A DNA stretch of 64,000 nt from Siphonodentalium dalli. Its lineage: Eukaryota; Mollusca; Scaphopoda; Gadilida; Siphonodentaliidae. Below, one piece after another: positions 44,032 to 55,204 of this stretch. Both the position numbers and the translations under genes were made by a program. The stretch spans positions 172,372,310 through 172,436,309 of the forward strand of contig CP136064.1 in the NCBI GenBank assembly GCA_032622095.1, read 5' to 3'. How positions within the stretch are numbered: position 1 is the first letter of the stretch; each line of letters opens with the position of its first letter. Below the pieces are notes generated by a model that worked only from the letters and a program-made list of their open reading frames with translations, ran no database searches and was not told the DNA's origin.

Positions 44032-44719
44032 TTTTATTTAATATTACAAAAGATAGCCTTTACTAGTATAAAACAATTATTCCCTCTTACAGGCGAGTGG
44101 ATACAATCAATTGCATGATTGGTTGTAATCATGTATCTCTTAACAGGAATCTGAGTGGCATGGCTTCACTGCTAGAGGCTTAGAAGTTAGAACAAAACCC
44201 TGAGTGATTGACGGTCAGATTATCCCGAACAGCAGAACAAGTGCGAAATAACGAATTCTAGCACCTAACCTATATAATCACCATCCAGCAAGCGGATGCC
44301 CAACATAAACTTCATAAATTGCGTAATCAGAACAATGTAATGGTGTCAACGAACTCAAGTTCTGACGACTTATTTTTTTGCTTTTTGCTGATTAAAATGC
44401 ATCTACGAAAATAGACAACATAAATTCAAGACAGATAACTCTATATATCCCATCTATGCTCACGATATCCGAAGTCCAGCGCTATGAAATTACACTATAG
44501 TTAACAGACTATTGAATTCATGGAAATGTTGGGCCTGCAAAACGCGTTATTTTTCAAACTAGCTGGTGACTTGATGAATTTTTATAGGCGTAACACAGGT
44601 TATTGAATAAGCATATAGGAAGGCAGTGTAATTCATAGAAATTGATGACAATGGTGCAAATTTCAACTTAATGCATATTTTGTTGTGTTTATCTTTGGTT
44701 AATTTCACGACATGGTCAG

Positions 44720-45060
44720 TTTGAACCATCGATTGGGCGGTCTGTTGTTTCCATATATTCTTCCCATTCTTCTAGTACATTGAGCCAAGCATCGCTCAAC
44801 TGGTCGACGGAGACGAATGGTAAGGCGATGGCACGTCGAATTAAGCTGGATGTTGAAATCGTTGGCCTTTTGTTTTAGTGTCTGGAAGACCGATCTTTGT
44901 GTTGATGGTGGCACCACAGCCATTCTTACAACACACACAGTGGACATTCTCGGATCGATGTGATTTGATGCGGAATTTGAAGTCGTTGAAGACCATGCTG
45001 CAGGTGTTTGCCTCGATCGTTGGCGATGAAGAATACATTTACTTGAGAACTTGCCATGAT
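44720..45060 (-). pseudogene. Internally deleted MULE element with FLYWCH-like domain
   Basis: The minus strand reads MVFNDFKFRIKSHRSENVHC with CKNGCGATINTKIG, resembling a FLYWCH zinc finger that often precedes MULE transposases in animals. In another frame it passes straight into RRAIALPFVSVDQLSDAWLN and EEWEEYMETTDRPIDGSN, the transposase C-terminal part also seen at 23552. The DDE catalytic core is missing between them and the frames do not join. It is a dead, deleted copy. Confidence 0.6.
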
Positions 45061-46347
45061 GAAGATAGAACATTGAATATGATCAACTTTGGAGAGACAT
45101 TGGGTTTTTATAGCTCAATACGATCGCTCAATATGAATAACAGTTTACTACTATTTCACTGAGTGAACATGAAAATCGCTCATCTGATGACGACGCATGT
45201 GAAACTCGTTTAGCGGCATGCTAAAACAACACTGCAAACGGGAGCCGGGAAAACTGTTATTTAATTAATACAGACTATAGGCGCGACGATCACACCTTGC
45301 CGGCGATATTTTTGCAGGCTCGTCGGCAAAGTGAGAACAAGAAAACCGTAGTCAGAAATGGTAACGCCACCAAGATTATGGTATTACATATAAATAGAAA
45401 TTATAAAAAATACATAAAATATTTTGATAACAATTGCGTTTAAACAAGTAATCCTTCAAATTATTACTAACAAAGTAAACGACTGTGGGGTCACTCAACA
45501 GATTATAAAGACTTGGACATAGTATACTGTAAATACTAAAATTTAAATGAAATAATTAAAAGATAAAATTTAGCAAGTAGTAAAAGTTAAATTTTCTCAT
45601 TTTTGTTTTGGTTAAATAAAGCAATAATTTAAATGTAACATTTGGTTTAAAAAAAATGATTGACCGTGGCTCTTCCAATAATTGCGCGACTGACCTGGTC
45701 AATTGTTCTTAAGAAGTTGTTTTGATAATTACTATGGAGGGAAATAGTTGTGGCTGTGGCTTCGCAAGTAATTACCTTGGTGACGTGATGTTAACAAATC
45801 TGAACTCCAGTTAACCAAGGACGCTTCATACCAAATATAAGGTGAATTATTAATTCTTTAGAAGTTGTTTTAAGATTTACTATGGAGGGAAAGAATTGTG
45901 GTGCTGGCTTCGCAACTATTTGACCTCATTGTAACAAATATAAATATTAGTCACTCAGGCAATAGATGTATCTATTCTGTATATTAACTTATTGGGTCTT
46001 ACGTGTCTTGAGATGTCTAAATAGTTTTCGATGGACAGATCGCGCAAGGGACCCACGCCAATCTTCTCTGTTGGGATTCCAATTGTTGGCTCATTAAATA
46101 GGCACATATGCTTAAGATACAGTCGCACGCTCCCGTGAGTCGGGTTTTGGATCACAGTTAATGTAAATATCATTGAAATAATCGGTTTCCCCCAATAAAC
46201 ATCCATATATTGAATATACATGTTTTGGAGCAGAATTAGGCAGTCCATATTGGACGCCATCATGGAATTTATTTTGTTTTGATTTTCACACATAATTATT
46301 AGTTATATGGATGGAGTTCTCATTAAACCTCACATCCTTGTATTGGT
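45061..46347. repeat. Mostly unique, with family C fragments
   Basis: Near 45690..45950, degenerate copies of a repeat with ACTATGGAGGGAAA, GGCTTCGCAA and TTTGACCTCATT (family C, main array at 49.5-51.0 kb). GACTGTGGGGTC(A/G)CTCA at 45481 recurs at 48960. No gene seen. Confidence 0.45.
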
Positions 46348-46472
46348 TACAGTAATACCCAAAGTAATTGACCACTTAACCACATCAGAATTATTGGTAA
46401 TTTTTCAGGATTTGAAATCCTGAAAATTTACCAATAATTTTGCTGTGGTCAATTACTTTGGACATTACTGTA
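46348..46472. mobile_element. Hairpin MITE, short form, copy 1
   Basis: TACAGTAATACCCAAAGTAA pairs with its complement ending CATTACTGTA. The whole is a near-complete palindrome of 125 bp. Confidence 0.85.
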
Positions 46473-46514
46473 TGAGGATTGAGTTATCATTAAACCTCAA
46501 ATCCTTATATTGGT

Positions 46515-46643
46515 TACAGTAATGCCCAAAGTAATTGACCACTTAACCACAGCAGAATTATGTATTTTTTCAGCATTTACAATCCTCAAATTACCCATTA
46601 TACTGCTGTGGTTAAGTGGTCAATTGCTTTGAACATTACTGTA
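46515..46643. mobile_element. Hairpin MITE, short form, copy 2
   Basis: Same palindrome, 129 bp. The preceding ~42 bp (GAGTTATCATTAAACCTCAA) also repeats between copies, so the three copies are a tandem array. Confidence 0.85.
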
Positions 46644-46685
46644 TGATGATTGAGTTATCATTAAACCTCAAATCCTTATATTGGT

Positions 46686-46818
46686 TACAGTAATGCCCAA
46701 AGTAATTGACCCTTTAACCACAGCATAATTATGGGTAATTTTTCAGGATTTAGAATCATGAAAAAATACACACAATTTTGCTGTGGTTAAGTGATGAATT
46801 ACTTTGGACATTACTGTA
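46686..46818. mobile_element. Hairpin MITE, short form, copy 3
   Basis: Same palindrome, 133 bp. Period to copy 2 is 171 bp. Confidence 0.85.
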
Positions 46819-47099
46819 TGTAGATGGAGTTAAACCTCACATCAGTGTGTTGGGGATTTGGACCTTGACTTGGGACCTTTGGTTTTTAACGCAACAAATG
46901 CGCGTACACCGTATACACAAATTTTTTATGTAACCAGAGTTTTTCTTGGATAAGATGAGTTTGAAGCCTGCTTACATTTCAAAATGTTGTCAGTTTTGTA
47001 TTGTCTGCAGCGGATCTCGACGCTTTGAAGCAAAAGTTACAAAAGATAAAATGTGTATGTGACGAGATTATAATACAAATGAAAAAATAAATTGAGGGA

Positions 47100-47800
47100 G
47101 GGGTGGGCGATACAGGGAACTAAGGGTTGAACCGATATAAATTTGTAGAGCAATAACGACCAATGTTGACATATTATGCATATCAACTCTACTGTTGCAA
47201 CAAGGCTATAAAATAGGGGGGTGTCAGAATCTTAGTCATTTCTATATAGTGCCAGAATAGTCATTTATGGAGTTCTATAAGATGTTGGGTTGGTTATATG
47301 GACTCGGAGAAAAAAGGGGTTTGTACCGATGAAGTTGATGAACTGACATAAATTAGTGGATCGATGTTGCCATGTAATGCATCGTGACTGTACTAAAGCA
47401 GCAATTATATAAAATTGGGGTGGGGGTCTGAAATTATCTCCATAGTTGGCACCAGGATTATATAGAAAGGAATAGCAATTGATATACATATACGGTATAC
47501 TATAGTAATACCATAGACATATAAGTACAAGTATCACGAGATAAAATATTACGTAACATGACTATATACCGATGAAAGAAATAAATAAATTGGACCGGGA
47601 TTAGAGGTTGGGTTGGTTATATGTGGATAATTGGATATGGAATTCATACCGATGAAACGATACAAATTAGTGGAGCGATAGAGACACTTAGTCAGGCTAC
47701 GCGGGGGAAATAGGGGTTGATACGATAGACCGAAATAAATTTGTTGAGTGATAATGACCAATGTTGACGTATAAAGTAAAGCGACTGTACTGTCACACAA
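47100..47800. repeat. Diverged tandem repeat, about three copies
   Basis: Phrases such as AGGGGTT..ACCGAT, ATAAATT(T/A)GT and CCAATGTTGAC(A/G)TAT recur with ~230-320-bp spacing. No gene. Confidence 0.45.
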
Positions 47801-48350
47801 TTATCAGGTAGAACCGGTCAAATATGACAGGGTACAGCACGTAATTATTTCCTAGATCGAAGAAATGATTTTTTTTTTTCGATGATAAAATTTAACATGG
47901 GATTTGCCATTATTCGGCATTAAATTTAAAATCGATTTATGTCTATAAAACTGTCATTTTTCAAAATTTTGAGCTGAAACTTGGTATAATACTACTATAT
48001 TCTTAAAATGACAGAGTTCAGCGCGTAATTATGTTTTAGATGGAAGAAATTGAATTTGTTTTCGATAAAAAATTTACAGCGTGTACGTCTACGGGTCATT
48101 GAGTATGCTCAATTTTTGTAAACAAACTTTTGTCAATAGCCGTTTTGGTCAAACTAAACCTTCTTCGACCGGGACAGCAGATCCGAATAGTAGCTAAGAT
48201 GTATTTAGATAGAATTATCAAAAGAATATGACCGATCAGGGTACATTTTAAGAGAATAGAGTGGAGAAATCTTGGTGATAATTCCAGAAAATAAAGATGG
48301 AGGTGAATCACAATTAAACTTCCCACAATGCACTTCACTAAACCAGGGGT

Positions 48351-48790
48351 TCTCAATGGGTTACACATTATTTTCAGTCTATCAGATTATTTATATTTTC
48401 AACAACAAGTGACTTTAAGTTTACAATTTCAGCCTGTCCTGACTCTATCGATACGATTTAACACATTTTCAAAAACGTATTATACACCGGTGGCGTTAAC
48501 TTTACAATTTAAGCATCTACGTGATTCTATCGGTACGATTGAGTAAGGTACAAACAAGAATACATCAGGGGCTCCCCATGGGTTATATATTATTTTCAAT
48601 CTATCAAATTATTTATATTTTCAACAACATATTATTACACCGGTGACTTTAAGTTTACAATTTGAGCCTGTCCTGACTCTATCGATACGATTTATCATAT
48701 TTTCATAAACGTATTATACACCGGTGGCGTTAACTTTACAATTTCGGCATCTACGTGATTCTATCGGTACGATTGAGTAAGGGACAAACA
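48351..48790. repeat. Tandem duplication, 222-bp period
   Basis: ATGGGTTA(C/T)A(C/T)ATTATTTTCA begins both copies (48356 and 48578). Later parts share TATTATACACCGGTGGCGTT and ATTCTATCGGTACGATTGAG. The second copy carries a short extra segment. Confidence 0.8.
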
Positions 48791-48875
48791 ATCTCCAAGA
48801 ATACATTCGCCCTGTCCACCACGCAATATCAAAATCTCAGAAGCTAGAAACACCACAGGTGGCGTAATAAGCCGT

Positions 48876-48990
48876 TTATCTTTGGTTAATTTCACGACAT
48901 GGTCAGTTTGAACCATAATCTTGCCAAATATTAGTATTACTCATATACAAGACAGTCAAAGACTGTGGGGTCGCTCACCAGACTGCAAAG
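48876..48990. repeat. Copy of the flanks of the 44.7-kb MULE remnant
   Basis: CGTTTATCTTTGGTTAATTT through GTTTGAACCAT equals 44688..44730, and GACTGTGGGGTCGCTCA equals 45481..45497. At 44.7 kb these two pieces are ~750 bp apart; here they are ~40 bp apart. Confidence 0.6.
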
Positions 48991-49489
48991 ACTGATAAGA
49001 CTGGGACTTTGGAGACCACAACAGTCAGAACTTTTCATAATCACTTTAAAAGAAGTAGATCTAAACAGGATATGTGGCTAGAGAGGCTTCATGAATGTAG
49101 ATCAGTGAATATCAAATTACCAAATCTACAAAATCTACCTTGAAATTACCAAATCTAACTTGAAATTACCAACTGTACACTAGTGATCACCCCCTCCTCC
49201 AGCTCAAGAAGTCCCCTCTCGCCCAGGGCCCAGACACCCAAGTCTTAGGTTTAAATTTCACAACCGACATCTCAAACTTTTTCAATTGTTGGAAATTTTC
49301 AATCTCAATAGCGCTTTATATAAAACCATTTAGACATGTTTAAAGCCCAATTATCCATGGACCCAAAAACACTATATGTATGTCAGATTAATCAGTCAGG
49401 TAGTTCCAAGGTAGACGTTTTAATGAATTTTGTATTTTAATGATTTTTTAGACACAGAGTCTTAAGTCCCCATAGTCCCGTCATTTCTT

Positions 49490-51065
49490 AATGGGTTGAC
49501 CTCATGTTAACAGATCTGAATCTCAGTCACTAAAGGATCCTCCATACTATATGGTCCAACCTCTCTTGAGAAGACATTATAAGTATTACTATAGAGACAT
49601 AAAGTTATGTCCCTGGTCCCACCCTATTTAACCTGGTGACCCCATCTGCATAAATTTGAATCCCAGACACCAAAGAACCCTTCATACTAAATATCAGTAA
49701 AATAAACATGACGGTCCGTGTAAAGGAATCATATTAAGAGGAAAACTTCCTTTGCTTGGCCCCTATTTGACCAGGATGACCCCATTTGAACAAATCTGAA
49801 CTACAGTCACCAAAGGACCCTTCATACCAAATATGAACCAATTCAACCTGATGGTACACGAGAAGTCGTTTTTAAGAATTACTATGGAGGGCAAGAGTTA
49901 TGGCCCTGGCTTCACAACCATTTGACAGTGACCTCATTTGAACAAATCTGAATGTGAGTCACCTAGGGAACATCCACACCAAATATGAACCCATTCAGTC
50001 TTATGACCTAGAGAAGATGTTCAAAAGAATTGTTGACAGATGGATGGACGGACAGACAGATGAACAGGTGACAGATGAGAAGTGATGACTATAGCTTCTT
50101 CTCATAAGAGCTTCAAATTTACATATCATTGAACAAATCTGTCAGTCACCCCCCCCCCCAACACTGTGGGGACATCCCTGTGAGAATATGACATACAACA
50201 ATTATTTGACTACATTAGCTTAACAAAATTCCCATGACCTTGAGAGCAAGTGTATCTTGAGAATTTTATTCCATTCATGAAACCATCAGCTACCAGTGTC
50301 TGAGAGGTGTTGACATAGATTATTAGGTTTTTTAAGACTGCACACACAGCTTTTTGATACTCCTACAGCTGTGATCAAAACAAGGATTTTAATGGGGTGA
50401 ACAAGGAAGAGATAACATGGTATGATACAGTGTGGTGTGGCAGGGACAGGAGGTGGGGTGGGGGAGGGTGGGGTTGGGTAGCTGTGATATGTCTACAAAA
50501 AATCAAAGGTCAAAATGCAAAAATGTTATTATTTTTTTAGAGTTATGTCCCTGGCTCTGCCCCTATTTGACCCAGTGACCCCATTTGACCAAATCTGAAC
50601 CCCAGTCACCCAAGGTCTTTCTGTACCAAATATAAGCTAAATCGGCCAAATATTGTTTTAGAAGAAGTCATTGTAAGAATTACTATGAGTTATGGCCCTG
50701 GTTTCTCAACTAATTGACCGGGTGACCTCATTTGAACAAATCTGAACACCAGTCACCCAAGGACCCTCCATACCAAATATTAGCTAAATCGGCCCAATGG
50801 TTCTGAAAAAGAAGTCGTTGTAAGAATTACTATGGAGGAATAGAGTTATGGCCCTGGCTTCGCAACTATTTGACCCAGTGACCTCATTTGAACAAATCTG
50901 AATGAGAGTCACCTAGGGAACATCCACACCAAATATGAACCAATTCGGTCTTCCGGTTTCAGAGGAGAAGATGTTCAAAGAATTGTTGACGGACGGACGG
51001 ACGGACGACGGACGAGGAGTGATGACTATAGCTCCACCGGAGACTTCGTCTCAGGTGAGCTAAAA
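49490..51065. repeat. Repeat family C array with (GGAC)n end
   Basis: Many diverged ~150-bp copies carry TTACTATGGAGG, GAGTTATG(G/T)CCCTGG, CCTCATTTGAACAAATCTGA, CAGTCACC(C/A)AAGGACC and CATACCAAATAT. The array ends with GACGGACGGACGGACGACGG and GAGACTTCGTCTCAGGTGAG, the last part a short hairpin (GAGAC/GTCTC). Confidence 0.8.
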
Positions 51066-51479
51066 CCCGATTAAATGGGGAGAGAACCGACTCGGTCAGG
51101 AGAGAACCCAAACAAATATCAAAATTCGCGGTTTTCATCGTTATTATGCCACACACAATGGAAAGTTCGTTATTATTACGCTCATTTGGGCCAATGATTG
51201 TGAGGGGAATGGAAAAATTAATCGAATTATCAGCTAGATGGCTCCAAAAATGTATGTTAACTGTCAAAAAGTCGCAAAAATGTATAATATCGATCATAAG
51301 CTAGGAACCATCACAAATCAGTCAAGAACCATCACAAACCGGCGATAGAACGACTTCCGATGTAACAGTTCCTACACAGTGTTAAAAGGATCTGTCTGCT
51401 CGCGATTTTTCTCCCAGACCCCTGGACCGATTACACAGAAATTTGGTGTGACGACTAGCGGTACCCTGGCGGATGTTAT
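51066..51479. other. No gene seen
   Basis: A 112-codon minus-strand frame (50959..51297) overlaps the repeat end and is not recognised. Confidence 0.4.
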
Positions 51480-51770
51480 AATGGAGTTTATATGTTTTTT
51501 TAAAATTAAATTTGATTGAATTTTTTTTAAATATTAAATTGAGCAAGCAATTCAATCTAAAACAAATACAATAATTTTTTATTTATTTTTTTATAATTTA
51601 AATTTAAACAATTAAAAATTTAAATTTAAATGTTAAATTGAGCAAGGAGTTAAATATAAAAACAGTTAAAAAATTAATTTGTGTTAAATTAAAAAATTTA
51701 ATTTAGATATAAAAATATAAATTTAAATTGAGCAAGGAGTTCAAGCTAAAAACATTAAAAAATTAGATTT
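51480..51770. repeat. AT-rich block with AAATTGAGCAAGGAGTT repeats
   Basis: Three copies of AAATTGAGCAAG(G/C)A in ~250 bp of nearly pure A/T. A reversed related block is at 21590..21760. Confidence 0.6.
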
Positions 51771-53197
51771 ATATTTGTTTATTATTAGTTTTCAGAAACG
51801 TTTTGTTTCAAAATATTTTACCAATACCACCCACATACTTGTGTGCTAAATACCACGTGATCAGCTGTTATTTCAGCTTTAACATTCCCGATATGTTGCT
51901 ATTTGTGGTTTTGCAACCACATGTAGCATTAGGGAGAAGTGGTAAACGCGGTGATGCGGTTCAGATGAGTTTTACATAGAGATGTATAAATCAATCTAGT
52001 GGGTTAGACTAGGTTTGAGGACATCTGGTTATCATATATCCATGAAGATGCAGGTGTTTTAAAGAAAATTCCAGGTGCGCCTCTGTTCATGATGCTATAC
52101 TGGCTAATTATTCTCAGCTTAAAATAAATCTAGCTATGCATCAGCTAAATGTGCCCGACACTGAGCGATATTTTAAGTTGTTCTAAAAAATGAAAGAAAT
52201 CCTCTGCATCGGGCAGATGTGCCCTTGTCAGATGCCAGTATTGGAGAATCGTGAAAAGTCTTGTGTGTGAACGGAAACTATATTTGACTGCACAATGTGA
52301 CCGCTATTTTTGAACAGGCCTATACATTTCCGTCTCTCTTGACAAATTGTATCTTTTTGTACAATATCTTGAACAGGAAAGACTCAGTTTTATTATAATA
52401 CATGAGCCATTCTAAAATGTCATACTCTGATGGTTCAAGTCCCTCATTTTGCAAGAATATATGCATCTCTTAAATAGAATGACAAATAAACTTTTATTCT
52501 TTCTTCTATGTATCTGTTTTTTGCTGACTCACTCTATGAATGCCCTGATTCCCGTCCCCATATAAATATGACAATTGAGAAGATATAATTGTTCAAGTGA
52601 CTTAATTTGATCTCCATTTGTCAAGGTTGTAAACTTCGAATGCCAAACATTGCCTAGAATGAATTATGGAGATCACTATATTTAACTTTTGTGGATGTCG
52701 GGGAATAAAACATTCTTATCAATGCTATTTCTCCTCAGGCTCCACTCTCCATCCCTGGACCTAAATGCACCAAATGTGCCATCTTTTTAACCCACATGAT
52801 TGATTCCTCATATCATTGGAGAAGAACGTGTATGAATTTTGTGGAAATTAGTGCTAAATATTTGTATCGGCTTTGATGCCCCTCCCCTATATATACCAAG
52901 ATAAATTAAAATCCAACTGTTGGTTCAGCAATGCTATTAAAATGTGTTGCTCAAATGAAAAATCTTGATATTTTTCCATGTCAGACTTAAAATTGTTGAA
53001 TTTTTGTCTCTATGGGAAGGGGCTGGTAACCAAAACCAAGGGATAGTGATGCTGAAAGTGTTGCCTTTGTAGGGTTTTCAAGAGTAATCTACCCTGGAAA
53101 TGTACTAACTTATGAAATAACCATCTGTGCCATTCCAAGCGCATTTTAAAAAACTGTGAACATGTTTATTCTTTGCAGTCTTATCTCATCGTTCTTA
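51771..53197. other. No gene seen
   Basis: AT-rich sequence with no supportable frame or repeat. Confidence 0.4.
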
Positions 53198-53399
53198 TAC
53201 AGTAATGCCCTAAATAATCAACTCCTTAGCCATAGGAGAATTATGGGTAACTTTTCCGGATTTAGTCAGAAATATGGCTTGTTGCCATTCATCGGAAAGC
53301 TCTCACTGGATGAATGGCAACAGGCCATATTTGCGACTAAATCCTGATAAATTACCCATAATTCTGCTGTTGTTAAGGAGTCGATTATTTAGGGCATTA
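53198..53399. mobile_element. Hairpin MITE, long form, copy 4
   Basis: TACAGTAATGCCCTAAATAA at the left and TTATTTAGGGCATTA at the right. The inner arms ATATGGCTTGTTGCCATTCA pair across a short loop. The last five bases of the right end (CTGTA) are lost. Confidence 0.85.
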
Positions 53400-53731
53400 G
53401 GTGGGTGCATCGGAATAACTGTATCTCGAAGTTTCAAACAGTGTATGATGTTCCACGATTGTGAGCGATAATAGCCTTTCAACTGAGTCAGTTTTATGGT
53501 TCTTGTGATATTCCCGTTATATTTTTCCACTGGAAAATAGCAAGAACGTCACCACCCAGCAAACGACGTCATAATTAACATCATTTAGCAGCGAAGAGAT
53601 TAAATAAAATGTGCACTGAATGACGCAGACAGTTATCTCATAGGTTAGCGCGTTTCAAGGGTAGATTACTCTTGAAAAACCTTTGAAGACAACACTTTTC
53701 GTGATAGTGACCCATCCAATGGGGTTCATAC

Positions 53732-54624
53732 TAATGATACGGACCGGACCGGACAACTGCCAAGGCCAAGGCGGTCCAGTCCGGTTCGGTCCAGGCCATT
53801 CCGGTCCGGTACACATGCCTGGACCAGTCCAAAATGGTCCGGTCCACCTATAATAGGCTATATGTTAATGAATTCTCTGTTTTCTCCAAGTATTTACTCT
53901 GTGTAGTACAAACTATAAGGTTACTGAGTTCAGTGCATTGCAATGAGTCCATATATGTTAAAACTTACATTGTTTGCCGATTGTATGCATCATTGTCTGT
54001 CTCTGGTGGGATATACTGGGAACGATGCACGATAATAGTATTTCTAGTAATGCGAACATGCACTAATTAAATGTATTGGACAGATAAAAAGCTAGGGCCA
54101 GAATGTGTCATAACCAATCTAACATTGTACTCTGACTGATCGTATGCATGATTCGTATCATACTTATTTTCATTAAATTGAAATTTAAACGAAATAACTA
54201 TACTGATGACAATTATACAAATGTGTACTAATATGACTACTACATTAATATTGGAGTCTTGGAGATTGTGATGGCTGATTGTATAGTCCTGACAATTACA
54301 GTTATATACCTAAGTACAACTACAATTGGATTAATGTGACTGTCTTGTCTTTCATTATAAGGAAATTGACATGTACAAAGTACATCTATACATTGTTTTC
54401 GTGGCATCAAACGTTTAATAGATATTAACCACTTGAATGCATCAATACATCGTTGCTAATTGATAGGACGGCAAATACGCAATAATATTCGCGATAGTTT
54501 ATTATAACTGAAGTAAAATAGTGGACCGGACCGGACTGGAGAGTACCGGACCGGCGTCAAAAAGCGGTCCGGTCCAGTGACACCCGGTCCGGACTGGTCC
54601 AAAGCGGTCCGGTCCGCATCACTA
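53732..54624. mobile_element. Non-autonomous hAT-type element, 893 bp
   Basis: An 8-bp target duplication GTTCATAC lies at 53724..53731 and 54625..54632. The inverted ends are TAATGATACGGACCGGACC (left) and the complement of TAGTGATGCGGACCGGACC (right). hAT elements have 8-bp TSDs and often TAG(T/N)G-type ends. Subterminal zones hold many GGTCCGGTCC/GGACCGGACC copies in both orientations. The inside has only short frames, no transposase. Confidence 0.85.
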
Positions 54625-54634
54625 GTTCATACCA

Positions 54635-54850
54635 TACAGTAATGCTCGAAGTATTTGACCCTTTAACCACAGCCGAATTATGGGAAGTTTTTCAGGGTTT
54701 AGTCGGAAATATGGCTTGTTGCCATTCATCGGAAAGCTCTCGGTGAGAGCTTTCCAATGAATGGCAGCAAGCCTTATTTCCAACTAAATCCTGAAAAATT
54801 TCCCATCATTCTGCTGTGGTTTAGGTGTCGATTATTAGGACGTTACTGTA
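54635..54850. mobile_element. Hairpin MITE, long form, copy 5
   Basis: TACAGTAATGCTCGAAGTA to GTTACTGTA, with a complete 216-bp foldback. It lies 2 bp from the right TSD of the hAT element. Confidence 0.85.
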
Positions 54851-54969
54851 CGTGTAGCACAAAAGCCCTGTGCATGGTCACGTACACACTTAAGACCATG
54901 CAGTACCGAGAAGATTTACTGTTTCATACTGAAGTGATGAGATAATTTATTCAATATAAAAAGTGTAAA

Positions 54970-55204
54970 ACATGCAAAATAAATTAATACTCATTTTATT
55001 TATTGCAATCTAATATTACAATAAATACACATAGAATCTGTCTGTCATAGTAACAAAAAAAAAATACAAAAAGTGAGTGAAATCTCTATGTCCGGTATAT
55101 AAATAATAAGCAAAGAAGTGAGTTGTTATGAGAGAATTGCACTTGTCCCCGCTGTCATTTATTTACTTCTTAGAGTCGTACAACTGTTGGTGGTCTCCTC
55201 AAAA
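54970..55204 (-). CDS. Candidate last exon and 3' UTR of the myosin heavy chain gene
   Basis: On the minus strand a pyrimidine tract (TTTTTTTCATCTTCTTTCAG) ends at 55205, a strong splice acceptor. In phase 0, as required by the exon at 61106, the exon reads TTT TGA, so it would add a single Phe before the stop. About 200 nt later AATAAATAAA (55004..54995) is a double poly(A) signal, placing the mRNA end near 54970..54980. Drosophila Mhc is known to have a final exon that adds only one residue, so this form is plausible. A further AG inside would give a longer tail in phase 0 (ETTNSCTTLRSK). Linking it to the myosin gene is inferred from strand, phase and order; other exons could lie between. 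Confidence 0.45.

Noticed and set aside
45178-45225. CTGATGA..GAAAC stretch as a hammerhead ribozyme
   Set aside because: Between CTGATGA and GAAAC only two base pairs can form, and no suitable cleavage triplet with a closing stem was found.
50959-51297. 112-codon minus-strand frame
   Set aside because: Its first and last thirds fall in repeat family C and its (GGAC)n end, so it is not an independent gene.
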